NCBI GenBank assembly: GCA_015231795.1
Contig: JADGAX010000002.1
Span: 657,067-713,616 of the forward strand
Length of the DNA: 56,550 nt
Direction of reading: 5' to 3'
Source: Alphaproteobacteria bacterium
GTDB taxonomy: Bacteria > Pseudomonadota > Alphaproteobacteria > Rhodospirillales > WMHbin7
Shown: positions 32,719-42,923 of the stretch, in pieces
Layout: every line of letters begins with the position of its first letter
Numbering within the stretch: the first letter of the stretch is position 1
Translations under genes and position numbers: made by a program
The notes under the pieces: model-generated
The model's input: the letters and a program-made list of their open reading frames with translations, nothing else
Databases searched by the model: none
Told to the model about the DNA's origin: nothing

Positions 32719-33456
32719 CTAGCCTGGGGCGAGGATTTTCGGATCGTCGGTGAAAATCGTGTCCACCCCCATCCGAAACAGCCGTTGAGCCTGGGTCAAC
32801 CTGTTGACCGTATAGGTAAAAACCCGCATTCCTGCCCCGTGAAGGGCGTCGATCCGCTCTTTGCGCAATTCCTGCGCCGCCAGATTGAAGGTGCTGGCCT
32901 TCAGGGCAAGGGCCCGTTCCAAATGCCTGCTCTCGAATCGTTGGGCCAGATAACCCAACGGCCAGCCATCGGCTAGGCGGCAGGCTTCGTCCAGGGCTTG
33001 GTCGTCGAAGCTCGAAATCAGGGGCAAGGGGGCAGATTCCGGCCAAACGCGCTTGGCCGTCGCCAGCGCCAAGCGGGCGGTTTCGCGCCCATTTTCCGGA
33101 TCGGGCTTGATCTCGATATTCACGCCCATGCCAAGGCTGGCGATGGTGGTCAGGGCTTCCTCAAGGGTCGGGATGGGTTCGTCCTTGAAGCGGCGCGAAA
33201 ACCAACTGCCCGCATCCAGACTTTTCAATTCGTCGAGGCGATGTTCCTGAACGCGCCCCAGGCCGTTGGTGGTGCGTTCCAGCGTGGCGTCGTGAAAAAC
33301 CACGGGCACGCCGTCCTTGGACAGCCTGACATCCAACTCGACCCACGCCGCTCCCAGATCGGCCGCGCAAAAAAAAGACGCCAGAGTATTCTCTGGCGCC
33401 CAGCGCGCAGCGCCTCTATGACCGATCAGGCGCGGCCATAGAGGGCTGTTCGACAA
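32719..33456 (-). CDS. ugpQ: Glycerophosphodiester phosphodiesterase
   Basis: 245 aa GDPD TIM barrel, splitting glycerophosphodiesters to glycerol 3-phosphate and an alcohol. The catalytic His13-Arg14 lie in IGHRGAARWAPENT, the metal-binding acids in VELDVRLSKDG and the second histidine in VVFHDATLERTTNG. The C-terminus GVDTIFTDDP is typical. No signal peptide is seen, so it is cytoplasmic. It starts five bases after the pnp stop. Its codons 19-29 form the pnp terminator hairpin and T run, so its expression may depend on read-through. Confidence 0.93.
   Translation of the reverse strand: MSNSPLWPRLIGHRGAARWAPENTLASFFCAADLGAAWVELDVRLSKDGVPVVFHDATLERTTNGLGRVQEHRLDELKSLDAGSWFSRRFKDEPIPTLEEALTTIASLGMGVNIEIKPDPENGRETARLALATAKRVWPESAPLPLISSFDDQALDEACRLADGWPLGYLAQRFESRHLERALALKASTFNLAAQELRKERIDALHGAGMRVFTYTVNRLTQAQRLFRMGVDTIFTDDPKILAPG
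33369..33398 (-). terminator. pnp terminator embedded in the ugpQ coding sequence
   Basis: On the - strand CGCCAGAG (33391-33398) pairs with CTCTGGCG (33379-33386) around a 4-base loop. TC and eight T follow (33369-33376). This is a textbook intrinsic terminator about 65 bases downstream of the pnp stop. It is read in frame as APENTLASFF by ugpQ, overlapping that family's conserved APENT motif. Confidence 0.8.
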
Positions 33457-33461
33457 TGGTC

Positions 33462-35582
33462 TTACTCTTCGGTCTTCTTGCCGGAGATGTCCTCTCCGGT
33501 GGCTTGGTCGACCTGCTTCATCGACAGCTTGACCTTGCCGCGTTCGTCGAAGCCAATGACCTTGACCTTCACCGCATCGCCTACCTTGACCACGTCGGTG
33601 GTCTTGGCGACGCGCGAAGCGGCCAGTTCCGAAATGTGAACCAGACCGTCCTTCGAACCCAGGAAGTTCACGAAGGCGCCGAAGTCCATGGTTTTGACGA
33701 CCTTGCCGGGATAGACGACGCCCATCTCGGGTTCGGCAACGATGCCGCGGATCATGTTGATGGCGATCTCGGCGGCTTCGCTGTCGACGGCGGCCACCTT
33801 GATGGTGCCGGTGTCGTCGATATCGACCTTGGCGCCGGAAACCTCGCAGATTTCACGGATCACCTTGCCGCCCGAACCGATCACTTCGCGGATCTTTTCC
33901 TTGGGGATCTGGAAGGTGGTGATGCGGGGCGCGTTGCGGCTGACTTCCTGGCGTCCGCTGGTCAGCGCCTTGCCCATTTCGCCCAGGATGTGCATGCGCC
34001 CATCCTTGGCCTGGCCCAAAGCGATTTTCATGATCTCCTCGGTGATCGAGGTGATCTTGATGTCCATCTGCAGCGCGGTGATGCCCTGATCGGTACCGGC
34101 CACCTTGAAGTCCATGTCGCCCAGGTGATCTTCGTCGCCCAGGATGTCGGTAAGAACCGCGAAGCGGCCCTCTTCCTTGATCAGACCCATGGCGATGCCA
34201 GCCACCGGCCTGGGCATCGGAACGCCCGAGTCCATCAGGGCCAGCGACGAGCCGCAAACGGTCGCCATCGAAGACGAGCCGTTCGATTCGGTGATCTCCG
34301 AAACGACGCGCATGGTGTAGGGGAAGGATTCCTTGCTGGGCAGCAAGGGATGGATGGCGCGCCAAGCCAGCTTGCCATGGCCGACTTCACGACGGCCCGG
34401 GCTGCCCATGCGGCCGACTTCGCCCACCGAGTAGGGAGGGAAGTTGTAATGCAGCATGAAGTTCTCGCGGTATTCGCCTTCCAGCGCGTCGATGATCTGC
34501 TCGTCCTGGCCGGTGCCCAACGTGGTGACCACCATGGCCTGGGTCTCGCCGCGGGTGAACAGGGCCGAACCGTGGGCGCGGGGCAGGAAGCCCACTTGGC
34601 AGTCGATGGGACGCACCGTCTTGGTGTCGCGTCCGTCGATGCGCTTGCCGGTGTCCAAGATCGCGTTGCGCACGATGTCGGCTTCCAGATCCTTGAACAG
34701 GCCGGAAATCATGCCGCCGTCGATGCCTTCCTCGGTCAACTGCGCCATCGTCTTTTCCTTGACGGCGCCAACCTTGGCATAGCGGGCCTGCTTGACCGTT
34801 TCCGTGTAGGCGGCGCGCAGGTCGGCTTCGGCCACCGCCTTGACGCGCACGCGCGCCGCTGCGGTTTCCGGGGCCTCGGTGGGAATGTCCCAGGGTTCCT
34901 TGGCGCATTTCTCGGCTAGGCCGATGATGGCTTCGATCACCGGCTGGAAGTTCTTATGGCCGAAGGAAACGGCGCCCAGCATGATCTCTTCGCTCAATTC
35001 CTTGGCTTCCGATTCGACCATCAGCACGCCTTCCTTGGTGCCGGCGACAACCAGATCCAGGGTCGAGCGGGGCAGATCGCCCTGCAGCGGATTGAGGACA
35101 TATTCGCCATCGATGAAGCCGACGCGCGCACCGCCGACCGGACCCATGAAGGGCACGCCGGAAATGGTCAGCGCCGCCGAGGCGGCAACCAGGGAAACGA
35201 TGTCGGGATCGTTTTCCAGATCGTGCGACAGCACGGTGCAGACGACCTGGGTTTCATTGCGAAAGCCATCGGCGAAGAGCGGACGGATCGGACGGTCGAT
35301 CAGGCGCGACACCAGGGTCTCTTTTTCGGAGGGACGACCCTCGCGCTTGAAGAAGCCGCCCGGAATCTTGCCGGCGGCAAACGCCTTTTCCTGGTAATTC
35401 ACGGTCAGCGGGAAGAAATCGATGCCCGGACGGGCGGTCTTCATGGCGACAACGGTCGCCAGCACGGTGGTTTCGCCATAGGTCACCAGAACGGCGCCAT
35501 TGGCCTGACGGGCGATCCTGCCGGTCTCCATGACCAGCTTGCGTCCGCCCCAGGTCAGTTCCTTGCGGTAAACGTCGAACAT
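33462..35582 (-). CDS. pnp: Polyribonucleotide nucleotidyltransferase (PNPase)
   Basis: 706 aa from [17 protein letters not shown] longer in-frame reading from 35669 has no support, while AAGGA precedes the chosen ATG. Two RNase PH domains ([16 protein letters not shown]-type cores, [16 protein letters not shown]) and a KH domain ([15 protein letters not shown]) can be seen. An S1 domain ([22 protein letters not shown]) ends the protein. It degrades RNA 3' to 5' using phosphate. Directly downstream of rpsO, as in most proteobacteria, it is expected to be controlled by RNase processing of its leader. Confidence 0.97.
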   Translation of the reverse strand: MFDVYRKELTWGGRKLVMETGRIARQANGAVLVTYGETTVLATVVAMKTARPGIDFFPLTVNYQEKAFAAGKIPGGFFKREGRPSEKETLVSRLIDRPIRPLFADGFRNETQVVCTVLSHDLENDPDIVSLVAASAALTISGVPFMGPVGGARVGFIDGEYVLNPLQGDLPRSTLDLVVAGTKEGVLMVESEAKELSEEIMLGAVSFGHKNFQPVIEAIIGLAEKCAKEPWDIPTEAPETAAARVRVKAVAEADLRAAYTETVKQARYAKVGAVKEKTMAQLTEEGIDGGMISGLFKDLEADIVRNAILDTGKRIDGRDTKTVRPIDCQVGFLPRAHGSALFTRGETQAMVVTTLGTGQDEQIIDALEGEYRENFMLHYNFPPYSVGEVGRMGSPGRREVGHGKLAWRAIHPLLPSKESFPYTMRVVSEITESNGSSSMATVCGSSLALMDSGVPMPRPVAGIAMGLIKEEGRFAVLTDILGDEDHLGDMDFKVAGTDQGITALQMDIKITSITEEIMKIALGQAKDGRMHILGEMGKALTSGRQEVSRNAPRITTFQIPKEKIREVIGSGGKVIREICEVSGAKVDIDDTGTIKVAAVDSEAAEIAINMIRGIVAEPEMGVVYPGKVVKTMDFGAFVNFLGSKDGLVHISELAASRVAKTTDVVKVGDAVKVKVIGFDERGKVKLSMKQVDQATGEDISGKKTEE

Positions 35583-35669
35583 GCGTTCAGTTCCTTTATA
35601 TGAGAGCGCCGCCGGATTGCGGAACTCATGCGGGCAACGCCCGATATCCCCTGGATATGGACGCGACAA

Positions 35670-35697
35670 AGCAAGCCGGGCCTTTGCCCGGCTTGCT
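35670..35697 (-). terminator. Hairpin in the rpsO-pnp gap (attenuator or processing stem)
   Basis: A 12-bp perfect stem (GCAAGCCGGGC with GCCCGGCTTGC plus an A-T pair) with a 4-base loop stands between rpsO and pnp, followed on the - strand by only TTTG. In E. coli this interval holds a leaky rpsO terminator and the RNase III site for pnp autoregulation. The same role is inferred here. Confidence 0.65.
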
Positions 35698-35752
35698 GGT
35701 GCCGAATGGGTCTTGCCTTCTAGCCCAAAAATCCGTTTTCAAGACAACCGGC

Positions 35753-36022
35753 TTATTTGCGGATGCCGAGACGCTGGATCAGCGTGTCGTAACGGCCCAC
35801 GTCCTTGCGCTTGAGGTAATCAAGCAGACGGCGGCGCTGACCAACCATGATCAGAAGCCCGCGCCGGGAATGGAAATCCTTCTTGTGGTCCTTCAGATGC
35901 TCGGTGAGATTGCGGATGCGTTCCGTCAGAACGGCCACCTGCACTTCGGGCGAACCAGTATCGGCGCTGCCGGTAGCAAATTCGGCAATCAGCGCGGTCT
36001 TGCGCTCTTGCGTAATCGACAT
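35753..36022 (-). CDS. rpsO: 30S ribosomal protein S15
   Basis: 89 aa, full length, beginning [16 protein letters not shown], with [34 protein letters not shown] and a final LGIRK, all family hallmarks. It binds 16S rRNA early in platform assembly. It lies 16 bases after truB in the rimP-to-pnp operon. In other bacteria S15 represses its own mRNA; no such site was identified here. Confidence 0.97.
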   Translation of the reverse strand: MSITQERKTALIAEFATGSADTGSPEVQVAVLTERIRNLTEHLKDHKKDFHSRRGLLIMVGQRRRLLDYLKRKDVGRYDTLIQRLGIRK

Positions 36023-36038
36023 CGGTTTCTCCTAAGAA

Positions 36039-36962
36039 TTAGAGGTTGAAAACGCGGAAGGGAACGATTTCTCCATTCTCCGTCCGTGCCAGCGCCACCA
36101 GCTTTCCTTCGGCCATCACCCGGACGATAGAGTCCAAGGGAATGGCATCCAGAGGCATGCGGGCAGCCAATCTCAGAAGAGAGACGGTTTGCCCGCTTTT
36201 GAGGCGTTGGGCTTCCGCTTCCCCAAGGGCCAGTGCCGGGATGTCGTCCAGCACGGTCTCTACGGGCAGCAGATGCTCCGAGGCGGCGGCACTATGTCCG
36301 AGTTCGTCCAGTTTTTCCAGGGAAATCGCATCTTTCTCGCCAAAGGCCCCCACCCGCATGCGCCGAAGGCGGACGATGTGGCCGACCGTGCCCAGGGCTA
36401 GGGCGAGATCGCGCGCCAAAGCCCGCATATAGGTGCCTTTGCCGCAGGACGCCTCGAAATCCGCATGATCGGGGTCGGGCTGGCCCAAGAGGCGCAGCGC
36501 GTCGATGCGAACGATTCTTGGTTTCATGTCAACGGGTTGCTGGTCGCGGGCGAGGTCATAGGCCCGCTTGCCTTCGATCTTGATGGCGGAATAGATGGGG
36601 GGAGTTTGCGACACCTCGCCGATGAAGCTGGGCAGCAGGGCTTCGATCTCGGGGGCCGAGGGGCGGTGGTCCGAGGTGGCGGTAATCTCGCCCTCGCCAT
36701 CGTCGGTCGAGCGGGCGATGCCGAAACGCACCCTGAAATGATAGGTCTTGTCGCCGTCCATGGCATAGGCCACGGTCTTGGTGGCTTCGCCAAGTGCTAT
36801 GGGCAAAATGCCCGAGGCCAGCGGATCCAGCGTTCCGCCATGTCCTGCCTTGGCGGCGCCCAGAACCCTGCGCACCTTGGCGACGACCTGGGTCGAGGTG
36901 ATGCCGATCGGCTTGTCGATGATCAGCCAGCCATGAATGGGCTGGCCCTTCCTACGCCCCAT
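36039..36962 (-). CDS. truB: tRNA pseudouridine-55 synthase
   Basis: 307 aa. The catalytic Asp46 is in KAGHGGTLDPLASGILP. KTYHFRVRFG and the RNA-binding C-terminal PUA-like segment follow. It forms pseudouridine 55 in the T loop of tRNAs. The ATG overlaps the rbfA stop by eleven bases, and it precedes rpsO, as in the classical transcription-translation operon. Confidence 0.96.
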   Translation of the reverse strand: MGRRKGQPIHGWLIIDKPIGITSTQVVAKVRRVLGAAKAGHGGTLDPLASGILPIALGEATKTVAYAMDGDKTYHFRVRFGIARSTDDGEGEITATSDHRPSAPEIEALLPSFIGEVSQTPPIYSAIKIEGKRAYDLARDQQPVDMKPRIVRIDALRLLGQPDPDHADFEASCGKGTYMRALARDLALALGTVGHIVRLRRMRVGAFGEKDAISLEKLDELGHSAAASEHLLPVETVLDDIPALALGEAEAQRLKSGQTVSLLRLAARMPLDAIPLDSIVRVMAEGKLVALARTENGEIVPFRVFNL

Positions 36963-37380
36963 CTTCGGGGTCCTCGCCGCTTTCCGGCTTGATGTCGCGC
37001 TTCACTTCGGGGCTGTTCAGAAGAGCGTCGATCCTGGCTCCCTCGTCGAATGAGGTGTCCAACTCGAAGCGGTAGTCGGGCAGGAATTTCAACGGAACCT
37101 GCTTGGCCACTTCATGGCGCAGATACCCCGCCGCCCGGTTCAATCCCTCGATGGCTTCAGGTGCTTTGGCTCCGCCGAGCGGCATGACATAGGCGGTGGC
37201 GTGCTTGAGGTCGGGCGTCATGCGGATTTCGGTTACGGTCAGGGCGACGCCCTGCAGGTCGGGATCGCGAAAATCGGCGCGTTCCAGCACCCAGGCCAGC
37301 GCGTGCCTAAGCGCTTCGCCCACGCGCAACTGGCGCTGCGACGGGCCGCTTGATCTGGGGGCTGAATGAGATCGGGCCAT
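36952..37380 (-). CDS. rbfA: Ribosome-binding factor A
   Basis: 142 aa. It has the KH-like fold with RVGEALRHALAWVLER, VTEIRMTPDLKHATAYV and LKFLPDYRFELDTSFDEG, the last being highly conserved. RbfA binds immature 30S subunits and is needed for 16S 5'-end maturation, especially in the cold. The ATG at 37380 is chosen; a GTG two codons upstream is possible. It lies 35 bases after infB. Confidence 0.94.
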   Translation of the reverse strand: MARSHSAPRSSGPSQRQLRVGEALRHALAWVLERADFRDPDLQGVALTVTEIRMTPDLKHATAYVMPLGGAKAPEAIEGLNRAAGYLRHEVAKQVPLKFLPDYRFELDTSFDEGARIDALLNSPEVKRDIKPESGEDPEDGA

Positions 37381-37415
37381 GAGCACTACCGGAAAAAAAG
37401 GGAACGCAGCCTTGC

Positions 37416-39995
37416 TTAATCAAGCGTGGCCGCGATCTCCTCCATTTCGAAACATTCGATGACGTCGCCCTTCTGGATGTCGTTGTAATTTTCCAACGAC
37501 ATGCCGCACTCGTAGCCTTCCTGGACTTCCTTGACGTCGTCCTTGAAACGCTTGAGCTGGCTGAGAGCGCCCTCGTGAATGACCACGTTGTCACGCAGCA
37601 AGCGCACCTTCGAGCCGCGCTTGACCACGCCCTCGGTGATGCGGCAACCGGCCACCTTGCCGACCTTGGTGATGTTGAAGACGTCGCGGATTTCGGCGTA
37701 GCCCAGGAACTTTTCCTTGACCGTGGGGGCCAGCATGCCGGTCAGCGCCTTCTTCATGTCTTCGGCGACGTCGTAGATGATCGAGTAATAGCGGATGTCA
37801 ACGCCGTCGCGTCTGGCGATGTCGCGGGCCTGCGGGTTGGCGCGCACGTTGAAGCCGACGATCAGGGCGCTGGAAGCGCGGGCCAGCGTGACGTCGGACT
37901 CGTTGATGCCGCCGACCGCCGAATGCAGCACGCGGATCTTGACCATGTCGGTGCCGATCTTGGCCAACGTGCCGTTGATGGCTTCCACCGATCCTTGCAC
38001 GTCGCCCTTGATGACGACCGGCAGTTCCTTGACCTCGCCTGCCTGGATGCGCTCGAACATCTGTTCCAGCGTGCCGCGCGCCGAAGCCACCTGACGGGCC
38101 TCGCGCTGCTTTCTTTCGCGGTAACCGGCCACTTCGCGGGCGCGGTTTTCGTTCTCGACCACGATGAAGTCGTCGCCCGCCTGAGGCACGCCGTTCAAGC
38201 CCAGCACCTCGACCGGCGCGGCGGGACCGGCCACGTCGATCTTCTTGCCGTGATCGTCGGCCATGGCGCGCACGCGGCCCCATTCGGTGCCGGAAACGAA
38301 AATGTCGCCCACCTTCAGGCTGCCCTTCTGGACCAGCACGGTGGCGACGGCGCCACGGCCCTTTTCCATCTTGGCTTCAACCACCACGCCCTGGGCGGCA
38401 CGGTCGGGATTGGCCTTGAGGTCGAGAATTTCAGCCTGCAGCAGGATGGCTTCCTCGAGCTTTTCGAGATTCATGCGCTTCTTGGCCGAAACGTTGATGG
38501 CCAGCACTTCGCCGCCCATTTCCTCGACCACGATCTCGTGCTGCAGCAGTTCCTGGCGCACGCGGTCAGGATTGGCGTCGGGCTTGTCGATCTTGTTGAC
38601 CGCGACCACGATGGGCACCTTGGCCGCCTTGGCGTGGCGGATGGCTTCCACCGTCTGCGGCATGATGCCGTCGTCGGCGGCCACCACCAGCACCACAACG
38701 TCGGTGACGGCGGCGCCGCGGGCGCGCATGGCGGTAAAGGCTTCGTGGCCCGGCGTGTCGATGAAGGTGATCTTCTGGCCGCCCTTCATCGTCACCTGAT
38801 AGGCGCCGATATGCTGGGTGATGCCGCCCGCTTCGCCCGACACCACGTCGGTTTCGCGCAGCGCGTCCAAAAGCGAGGTCTTGCCGTGATCGACATGGCC
38901 CATAACAGTGACGACCGGCGGGCGACGGACCAGATGGGCTTCGGTGTCTTCAAAGCCGGTCAGGCCGATTTCGACGTCGGCGTCGGACACGCGCTTGGCG
39001 GTATGGCCGAATTCCGAAACCACCAGTTCGGCGGTGTCGGCGTCGATCACCTGATTGATGGTGGCCATGACGCCCATGCGCATCAGGGTCTTGATGACTT
39101 CGGCGCCGCGCGTCGCCATGCGGTTGGCCAATTCCTGAACATTGATGGTTTCGGGAATCACCACTTCGCGGCTCATCTTCTCGGCGGCCTTTTGGGCCTC
39201 CAACTGCTTGAGGCGCTCGCGCTCGCGGGCGCGCTTGACGGCGGCCATGCTGCGCCCGCGCTCGCCGCGATCTTCTTCGTCAAGAGCGGCTGAAACCGTC
39301 AGCTTGCCGGGCCTGCGCTTGGGTTCCATGCGCGACTTGGCGGGGGCTGGCGCCTTATGGGCGGGAGCGCCGCCGCGACCGGGCCTGCGCTTCTCGCTGC
39401 TCTCGTCGTCCTCGTCAACTTCCTGGCCGTGGCCGGCGGGCTTGGGAACCCGGGCGGGTTCGGTGGATGCGGGCTGCTTGGCGGCAGGCGTCTCGGACTT
39501 GGCGGCGGGGGCCGGTTCCGAAGCGGGCGGCAGGGCTTCTTCCTGCACGGGCGCCGGTTCCGGCTCGGGCGGCAACAAGGACAGGCGGATGCGCTCCTCT
39601 TCGGCGCGCTTGGCCTCTTCCTCGGCCCTGATCTGAGCTAGGCGCTTGTTCTCTTCCTCGGCCTTGCGGGCCGCCTGAAGGGCGTGCAGACGATGCTGCT
39701 TTTCGTCATCGGTCAGTTGATGATGCGGGGCGGGTTCGGGCGCTGGAATCGGCGCGGGCGGCACAGGGGCCGGGGCCACCGGGGCCGCCTGCACCTGGGG
39801 CGCTGCTTCCATGACTTCGGGAACGGGGGCGCCGCCCTGGCCGATCGTGCGCTTCTTGCGCACTTCGACCGCCACGGCCTTCGAGCGGCCATGCGAGAAG
39901 CTCTGGCGAATCTGGCCCGCCTCGACGGTCTTCTTCAGCTCCAGCTTGGGCCTCAAGCGCAGTTTGCCGCCGTCCTGATCGTTCGTATCCGTCAT
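37416..39995 (-). CDS. infB: Translation initiation factor IF-2
   Basis: 859 aa. The N-terminal 230 residues are low-complexity, Pro/Ala- and Lys/Glu-rich with a coiled-coil segment ([18 protein letters not shown]). The GTPase domain has GHVDHGKT (366-373), DTPGHEAF and NKIDKP, followed by the C1/C2 initiator-tRNA-binding domains ending in [12 protein letters not shown]. It brings fMet-tRNA to the 30S subunit. The start overlaps the ylxR stop by four bases. Shorter forms from internal starts, known in E. coli, cannot be judged here. Confidence 0.97.
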   Translation of the reverse strand: MTDTNDQDGGKLRLRPKLELKKTVEAGQIRQSFSHGRSKAVAVEVRKKRTIGQGGAPVPEVMEAAPQVQAAPVAPAPVPPAPIPAPEPAPHHQLTDDEKQHRLHALQAARKAEEENKRLAQIRAEEEAKRAEEERIRLSLLPPEPEPAPVQEEALPPASEPAPAAKSETPAAKQPASTEPARVPKPAGHGQEVDEDDESSEKRRPGRGGAPAHKAPAPAKSRMEPKRRPGKLTVSAALDEEDRGERGRSMAAVKRARERERLKQLEAQKAAEKMSREVVIPETINVQELANRMATRGAEVIKTLMRMGVMATINQVIDADTAELVVSEFGHTAKRVSDADVEIGLTGFEDTEAHLVRRPPVVTVMGHVDHGKTSLLDALRETDVVSGEAGGITQHIGAYQVTMKGGQKITFIDTPGHEAFTAMRARGAAVTDVVVLVVAADDGIMPQTVEAIRHAKAAKVPIVVAVNKIDKPDANPDRVRQELLQHEIVVEEMGGEVLAINVSAKKRMNLEKLEEAILLQAEILDLKANPDRAAQGVVVEAKMEKGRGAVATVLVQKGSLKVGDIFVSGTEWGRVRAMADDHGKKIDVAGPAAPVEVLGLNGVPQAGDDFIVVENENRAREVAGYRERKQREARQVASARGTLEQMFERIQAGEVKELPVVIKGDVQGSVEAINGTLAKIGTDMVKIRVLHSAVGGINESDVTLARASSALIVGFNVRANPQARDIARRDGVDIRYYSIIYDVAEDMKKALTGMLAPTVKEKFLGYAEIRDVFNITKVGKVAGCRITEGVVKRGSKVRLLRDNVVIHEGALSQLKRFKDDVKEVQEGYECGMSLENYNDIQKGDVIECFEMEEIAATLD

Positions 39996-40633
39996 TTCGC
40001 TTCCTGTCCACCTGACCGCTCGGCCTGCAAGCCCATCAGGGCGTTCAGGCGATTTAATTCAATCAACAGCCGTTTTGCCAATCCGCCAGGCAATACAGCC
40101 ACATGCACCATCTGTTCGCGGCCCAAAGCCTGTCCCAGCTCGGCCGCGGAAAAAAGCATCCACTCCAAGACCGGTTCCGGGGCCTTGCCCGCCAGCTTGC
40201 GTCGCCCGTCGGGCGCTCCGTCGCTGGCTTCCAGGCGAAGCCGCACCTGACCTTTGGTCAGCGCCTCCTTCACCTGGTCGAAACCCGCCACCACCAGACT
40301 TGCCCGGCGCGCCATGCCCAGCATGTCCAGGCAGCGGCGGCGCAACAAAAGCTCGAGCCGCTGGACCAGATCGGGCGGCACAACCAGCTTGCGCCGGGCG
40401 GCCTTGGCGAACAGACCCTTCTTCAGGGCCGTATTTACCACATCCCGTTCGGCGCTCAACCACAATCCCCGGCCCGGCAGCTTGGCCGCCAGATCGGGCG
40501 TCAACTCATCTTCAGGCCCGACGACGAAGCGTATCATCTCTTCCTTGGGTCGGATGCGCCCGGTACCCAGACAGCGGCGCAACGGTCCCTTGGTCGGTTC
40601 TTCCGGCAGGGCCGGATCTTGCGCTTCGTCCAC
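39992..40633 (-). CDS. ylxR: YlxR-type RNA-binding protein with L7Ae-like C-terminal half
   Basis: 213 aa from a GTG start. The N-terminal half is YlxR/DUF448 ([35 protein letters not shown]). The C-terminal half resembles the L7Ae/L30e fold ([24 protein letters not shown]). Such two-domain YlxR proteins are usual in alphaproteobacteria. Its place between nusA and infB is conserved. In Bacillus YlxR is a nucleoid or RNA-binding regulator, and its function here is not established. Confidence 0.88.
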   Translation of the reverse strand: MDEAQDPALPEEPTKGPLRRCLGTGRIRPKEEMIRFVVGPEDELTPDLAAKLPGRGLWLSAERDVVNTALKKGLFAKAARRKLVVPPDLVQRLELLLRRRCLDMLGMARRASLVVAGFDQVKEALTKGQVRLRLEASDGAPDGRRKLAGKAPEPVLEWMLFSAAELGQALGREQMVHVAVLPGGLAKRLLIELNRLNALMGLQAERSGGQEAK

Positions 40634-40646
40634 CCGGCGTCTCCGG

Positions 40647-42161
40647 TTACTTCGCCTCGTCTTCGAACCAGTGCGCCCTGGCCTTCATGATGATGGCGTT
40701 CGCATCGTCTTCGCTCAAGGCCTCGGCACCCACGATTTCGACCAGTTCGTCGCTGGCCAGATCGGCCAGATCGTCGAGCGATTTCACGCCCTTGGCGCCC
40801 AGGGCCACCAGCATGCCGGGCGTCACGCCCTCGATGGCGGCCACTTCGTCGGCCACGCCCATGCCCTTGCGCTCTTCGTCGAACTTGGCGTCGCGGGCTT
40901 CCAAGAAACCCTTGGCGCGGTTTTGCAATTCCTCGGCCACGCTTTCGTCGAAGCCTTCGATCGAGGCCAGCTCGTCCAGTTCGACAAAGGCGATTTCCTC
41001 GACCGTCGAGAAACCCTCGGTGACCAGCAGATGCGCCAGCACGTCATCGACGTCGAGCGCGTCGATGAACAACTGCGAGCGGGTGCGGAACTCTTCCTGG
41101 CGACGTTCGGACTCTTCGGCCTCGGTCAGGATGTCGATGTCCCAGCCGGTCAACTGACTGGCCAGACGCACGTTCTGGCCGCGCCTGCCGATGGCCAGCG
41201 AAAGCTGATCGTCGGGCACCACCACTTCGATGCGGTTCTGTTCCTCGTCCAGCACCACCTTGGCGACCTCGGCCGGAGCCAGGGCGTTCACCACGAAGGT
41301 GGCGGGGTCTTGCGACCAGGGAATGATGTCGATCTTCTCGCCTTGCAACTCGGCCACCACGGCTTGCACGCGCGATCCCTTCATGCCGACGCAGGCGCCG
41401 ACGGGGTCGATGCCGTGATCGTTGGAGATGACGGCGATCTTGGCCCTGGATCCCGGATCGCGGGCCACTGACTTGATTTCGATGATGCCGTCGTAGATTT
41501 CCGGCACTTCCTGGCCGAACAGCTTGCTCATGAACTGAGGAGCGGTGCGCGACAGGAAAATCTGCGGGCCGCGCACTTCCTTGCGCACGTCGACGATATA
41601 GGCGCGCACCCGGTCGCCGACGCGGAAATTTTCGCGCGGGATCAGTTCGTCGCGGCGCAACAGGCCTTCGGCGCGGCCCAGATCGACCACCACATTGCCG
41701 AACTCGACGCGCTTGACCAGACCGTTCGAAATGTCGCCGATGCGGTCCTTGTATTCGTTGAACTGGCGCTCGCGCTCGGCGTCGCGCACGCGCTGCACGA
41801 TCACCTGCTTGGCGGTTTGCGCAGCGATTCTGCCGAAATCGATGGGCGGCAACGGATCGATCAGAAATTCGCCGATTTCCGCGTCGGGCTTCTTGCGCCT
41901 GGCCTGGGCCAGCGTGCATTGCGTGGCTTCGTTCTCGATGGTCTCCGCCACCTCGATGGCGCGGGCCAGCTGAATTTCGCCGGTCTTGCGGTCGATATGG
42001 GCGCGGATGTCGTGCTCGTGACCGTATTTCGAACGTCCGGCTTTCTGGATGGCCTGTTCCATGGCCATCAAGACTTCTTCGCGGTCGATGTTCTTGTCGC
42101 GGGCGACGGCGTCGGCCACTTGAAGCAGTTCAGGGCGGGGCAGGGCGGCAATGCGTTCCAT
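40647..42161 (-). CDS. nusA: Transcription termination/antitermination factor NusA
   Basis: 504 aa. The N-terminal RNA-polymerase-binding domain ([23 protein letters not shown]) is followed by S1 and two KH domains ([38 protein letters not shown]). C-terminal acidic helix-hairpin-helix repeats ([19 protein letters not shown]) complete it. NusA controls pausing, termination and antitermination. It starts five bases after rimP. The intrinsic terminator ahead of rimP may let NusA adjust its own operon. Confidence 0.97.
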   Translation of the reverse strand: MERIAALPRPELLQVADAVARDKNIDREEVLMAMEQAIQKAGRSKYGHEHDIRAHIDRKTGEIQLARAIEVAETIENEATQCTLAQARRKKPDAEIGEFLIDPLPPIDFGRIAAQTAKQVIVQRVRDAERERQFNEYKDRIGDISNGLVKRVEFGNVVVDLGRAEGLLRRDELIPRENFRVGDRVRAYIVDVRKEVRGPQIFLSRTAPQFMSKLFGQEVPEIYDGIIEIKSVARDPGSRAKIAVISNDHGIDPVGACVGMKGSRVQAVVAELQGEKIDIIPWSQDPATFVVNALAPAEVAKVVLDEEQNRIEVVVPDDQLSLAIGRRGQNVRLASQLTGWDIDILTEAEESERRQEEFRTRSQLFIDALDVDDVLAHLLVTEGFSTVEEIAFVELDELASIEGFDESVAEELQNRAKGFLEARDAKFDEERKGMGVADEVAAIEGVTPGMLVALGAKGVKSLDDLADLASDELVEIVGAEALSEDDANAIIMKARAHWFEDEAK

Positions 42162-42165
42162 GAGG

Positions 42166-42690
42166 TTACAACTGTCCTTGTTGTTGCATGGCGTGTTTGA
42201 TCAAAGCGTCGTTAAGCACCAGTTTGGCCTTGGCGAGAGCCGAGATGGGAACGCGATAATCCGCGCCCGATTCGTCTCGGATCAACACCTCGTCCCCATC
42301 CAGGCCCATCAGCAGGCCCTTGAAGCGTTTGCGGCCCTCGACGGGCGCCTTTGTTTCCATCTTGGCCTCGAAACCGGACCAGCGTTCGAAATCCTTGGGC
42401 CGCACCAGCGGTCGGTCGATGCCGGGCGAACTGACCTCCAGCGCATAGGCGCCCGCGATCGGATCGGCCACGTCCAGGATCGGCGACAGCGCCCGGCTGA
42501 TTTCCGTGCAGTCCTCGATGGCCATGGCGACGCCGTCAAGGCGCTCGGCCATCACCTGAAGCGTCGCCCGGTTGGCGGCCCCCGAAATTTGCACGCGCAC
42601 CAGCTCGTAACCCATGCCCTTCATGGGTTCTTCGATCAGTGCCGCGATGCTCGCCTCGGTACTCAATGCCGGTCCTGGTTCTTGAAGCAT
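42166..42690 (-). CDS. rimP: Ribosome maturation factor RimP
   Basis: 174 aa from MLQEPGPALSTEASIAALIE. The core motifs MGYELVRVQISG, YALEVSSPGIDRPL and the C-terminal SH3-like domain are present. RimP helps form the 30S central region. The ATG directly follows the T run of an intrinsic terminator; an in-frame start upstream (42723) would lie within the hairpin and is rejected. It is the first gene of the rimP-nusA-ylxR-infB-rbfA-truB-rpsO-pnp operon. Confidence 0.95.
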   Translation of the reverse strand: MLQEPGPALSTEASIAALIEEPMKGMGYELVRVQISGAANRATLQVMAERLDGVAMAIEDCTEISRALSPILDVADPIAGAYALEVSSPGIDRPLVRPKDFERWSGFEAKMETKAPVEGRKRFKGLLMGLDGDEVLIRDESGADYRVPISALAKAKLVLNDALIKHAMQQQGQL

Positions 42691-42716
42691 AAAAAAAGGC
42701 GGGCCAGTGGCCCACC
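42691..42716 (-). terminator. Intrinsic terminator/attenuator abutting the rimP start codon
   Basis: On the - strand GGTGGGCC (42709-42716), the loop ACT and GGCCCGCC (42698-42705) form an 8-bp stem with one G-U pair. Seven T follow (42691-42697) and lead straight into ATG. Located about 40 bases after the predicted transcription start, it must act as an attenuator or be read through. Confidence 0.85.
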
Positions 42717-42759
42717 CCAACAACTCTCATCCATCAGATGAGCTATGGAATATGGCAGG

Positions 42760-42788
42760 GTTATAGCAGGGAAGGGGGGGCTGGGCAA
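42760..42788 (-). promoter_or_regulatory. Candidate promoter of the rimP-nusA-infB operon
   Basis: On the - strand a -35 TTGCCC (42783-42788), a 17-base spacer and a -10 TATAAC (42760-42765) are seen. They predict a leader of about 60 bases that contains the attenuator. Confidence 0.6.
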
Positions 42789-42923
42789 GGTGGATTTAAA
42801 GGATTGCACAATTGGCAATTAGAGGTGAAAAACGGTCGGAGACTTCCCATGTGTGCTGTCGGATTCATTAACTTGTGTTTAATTTGATTTGCAGACACTG
42901 AGTGTAGTGAGGAGAGAACAGAA

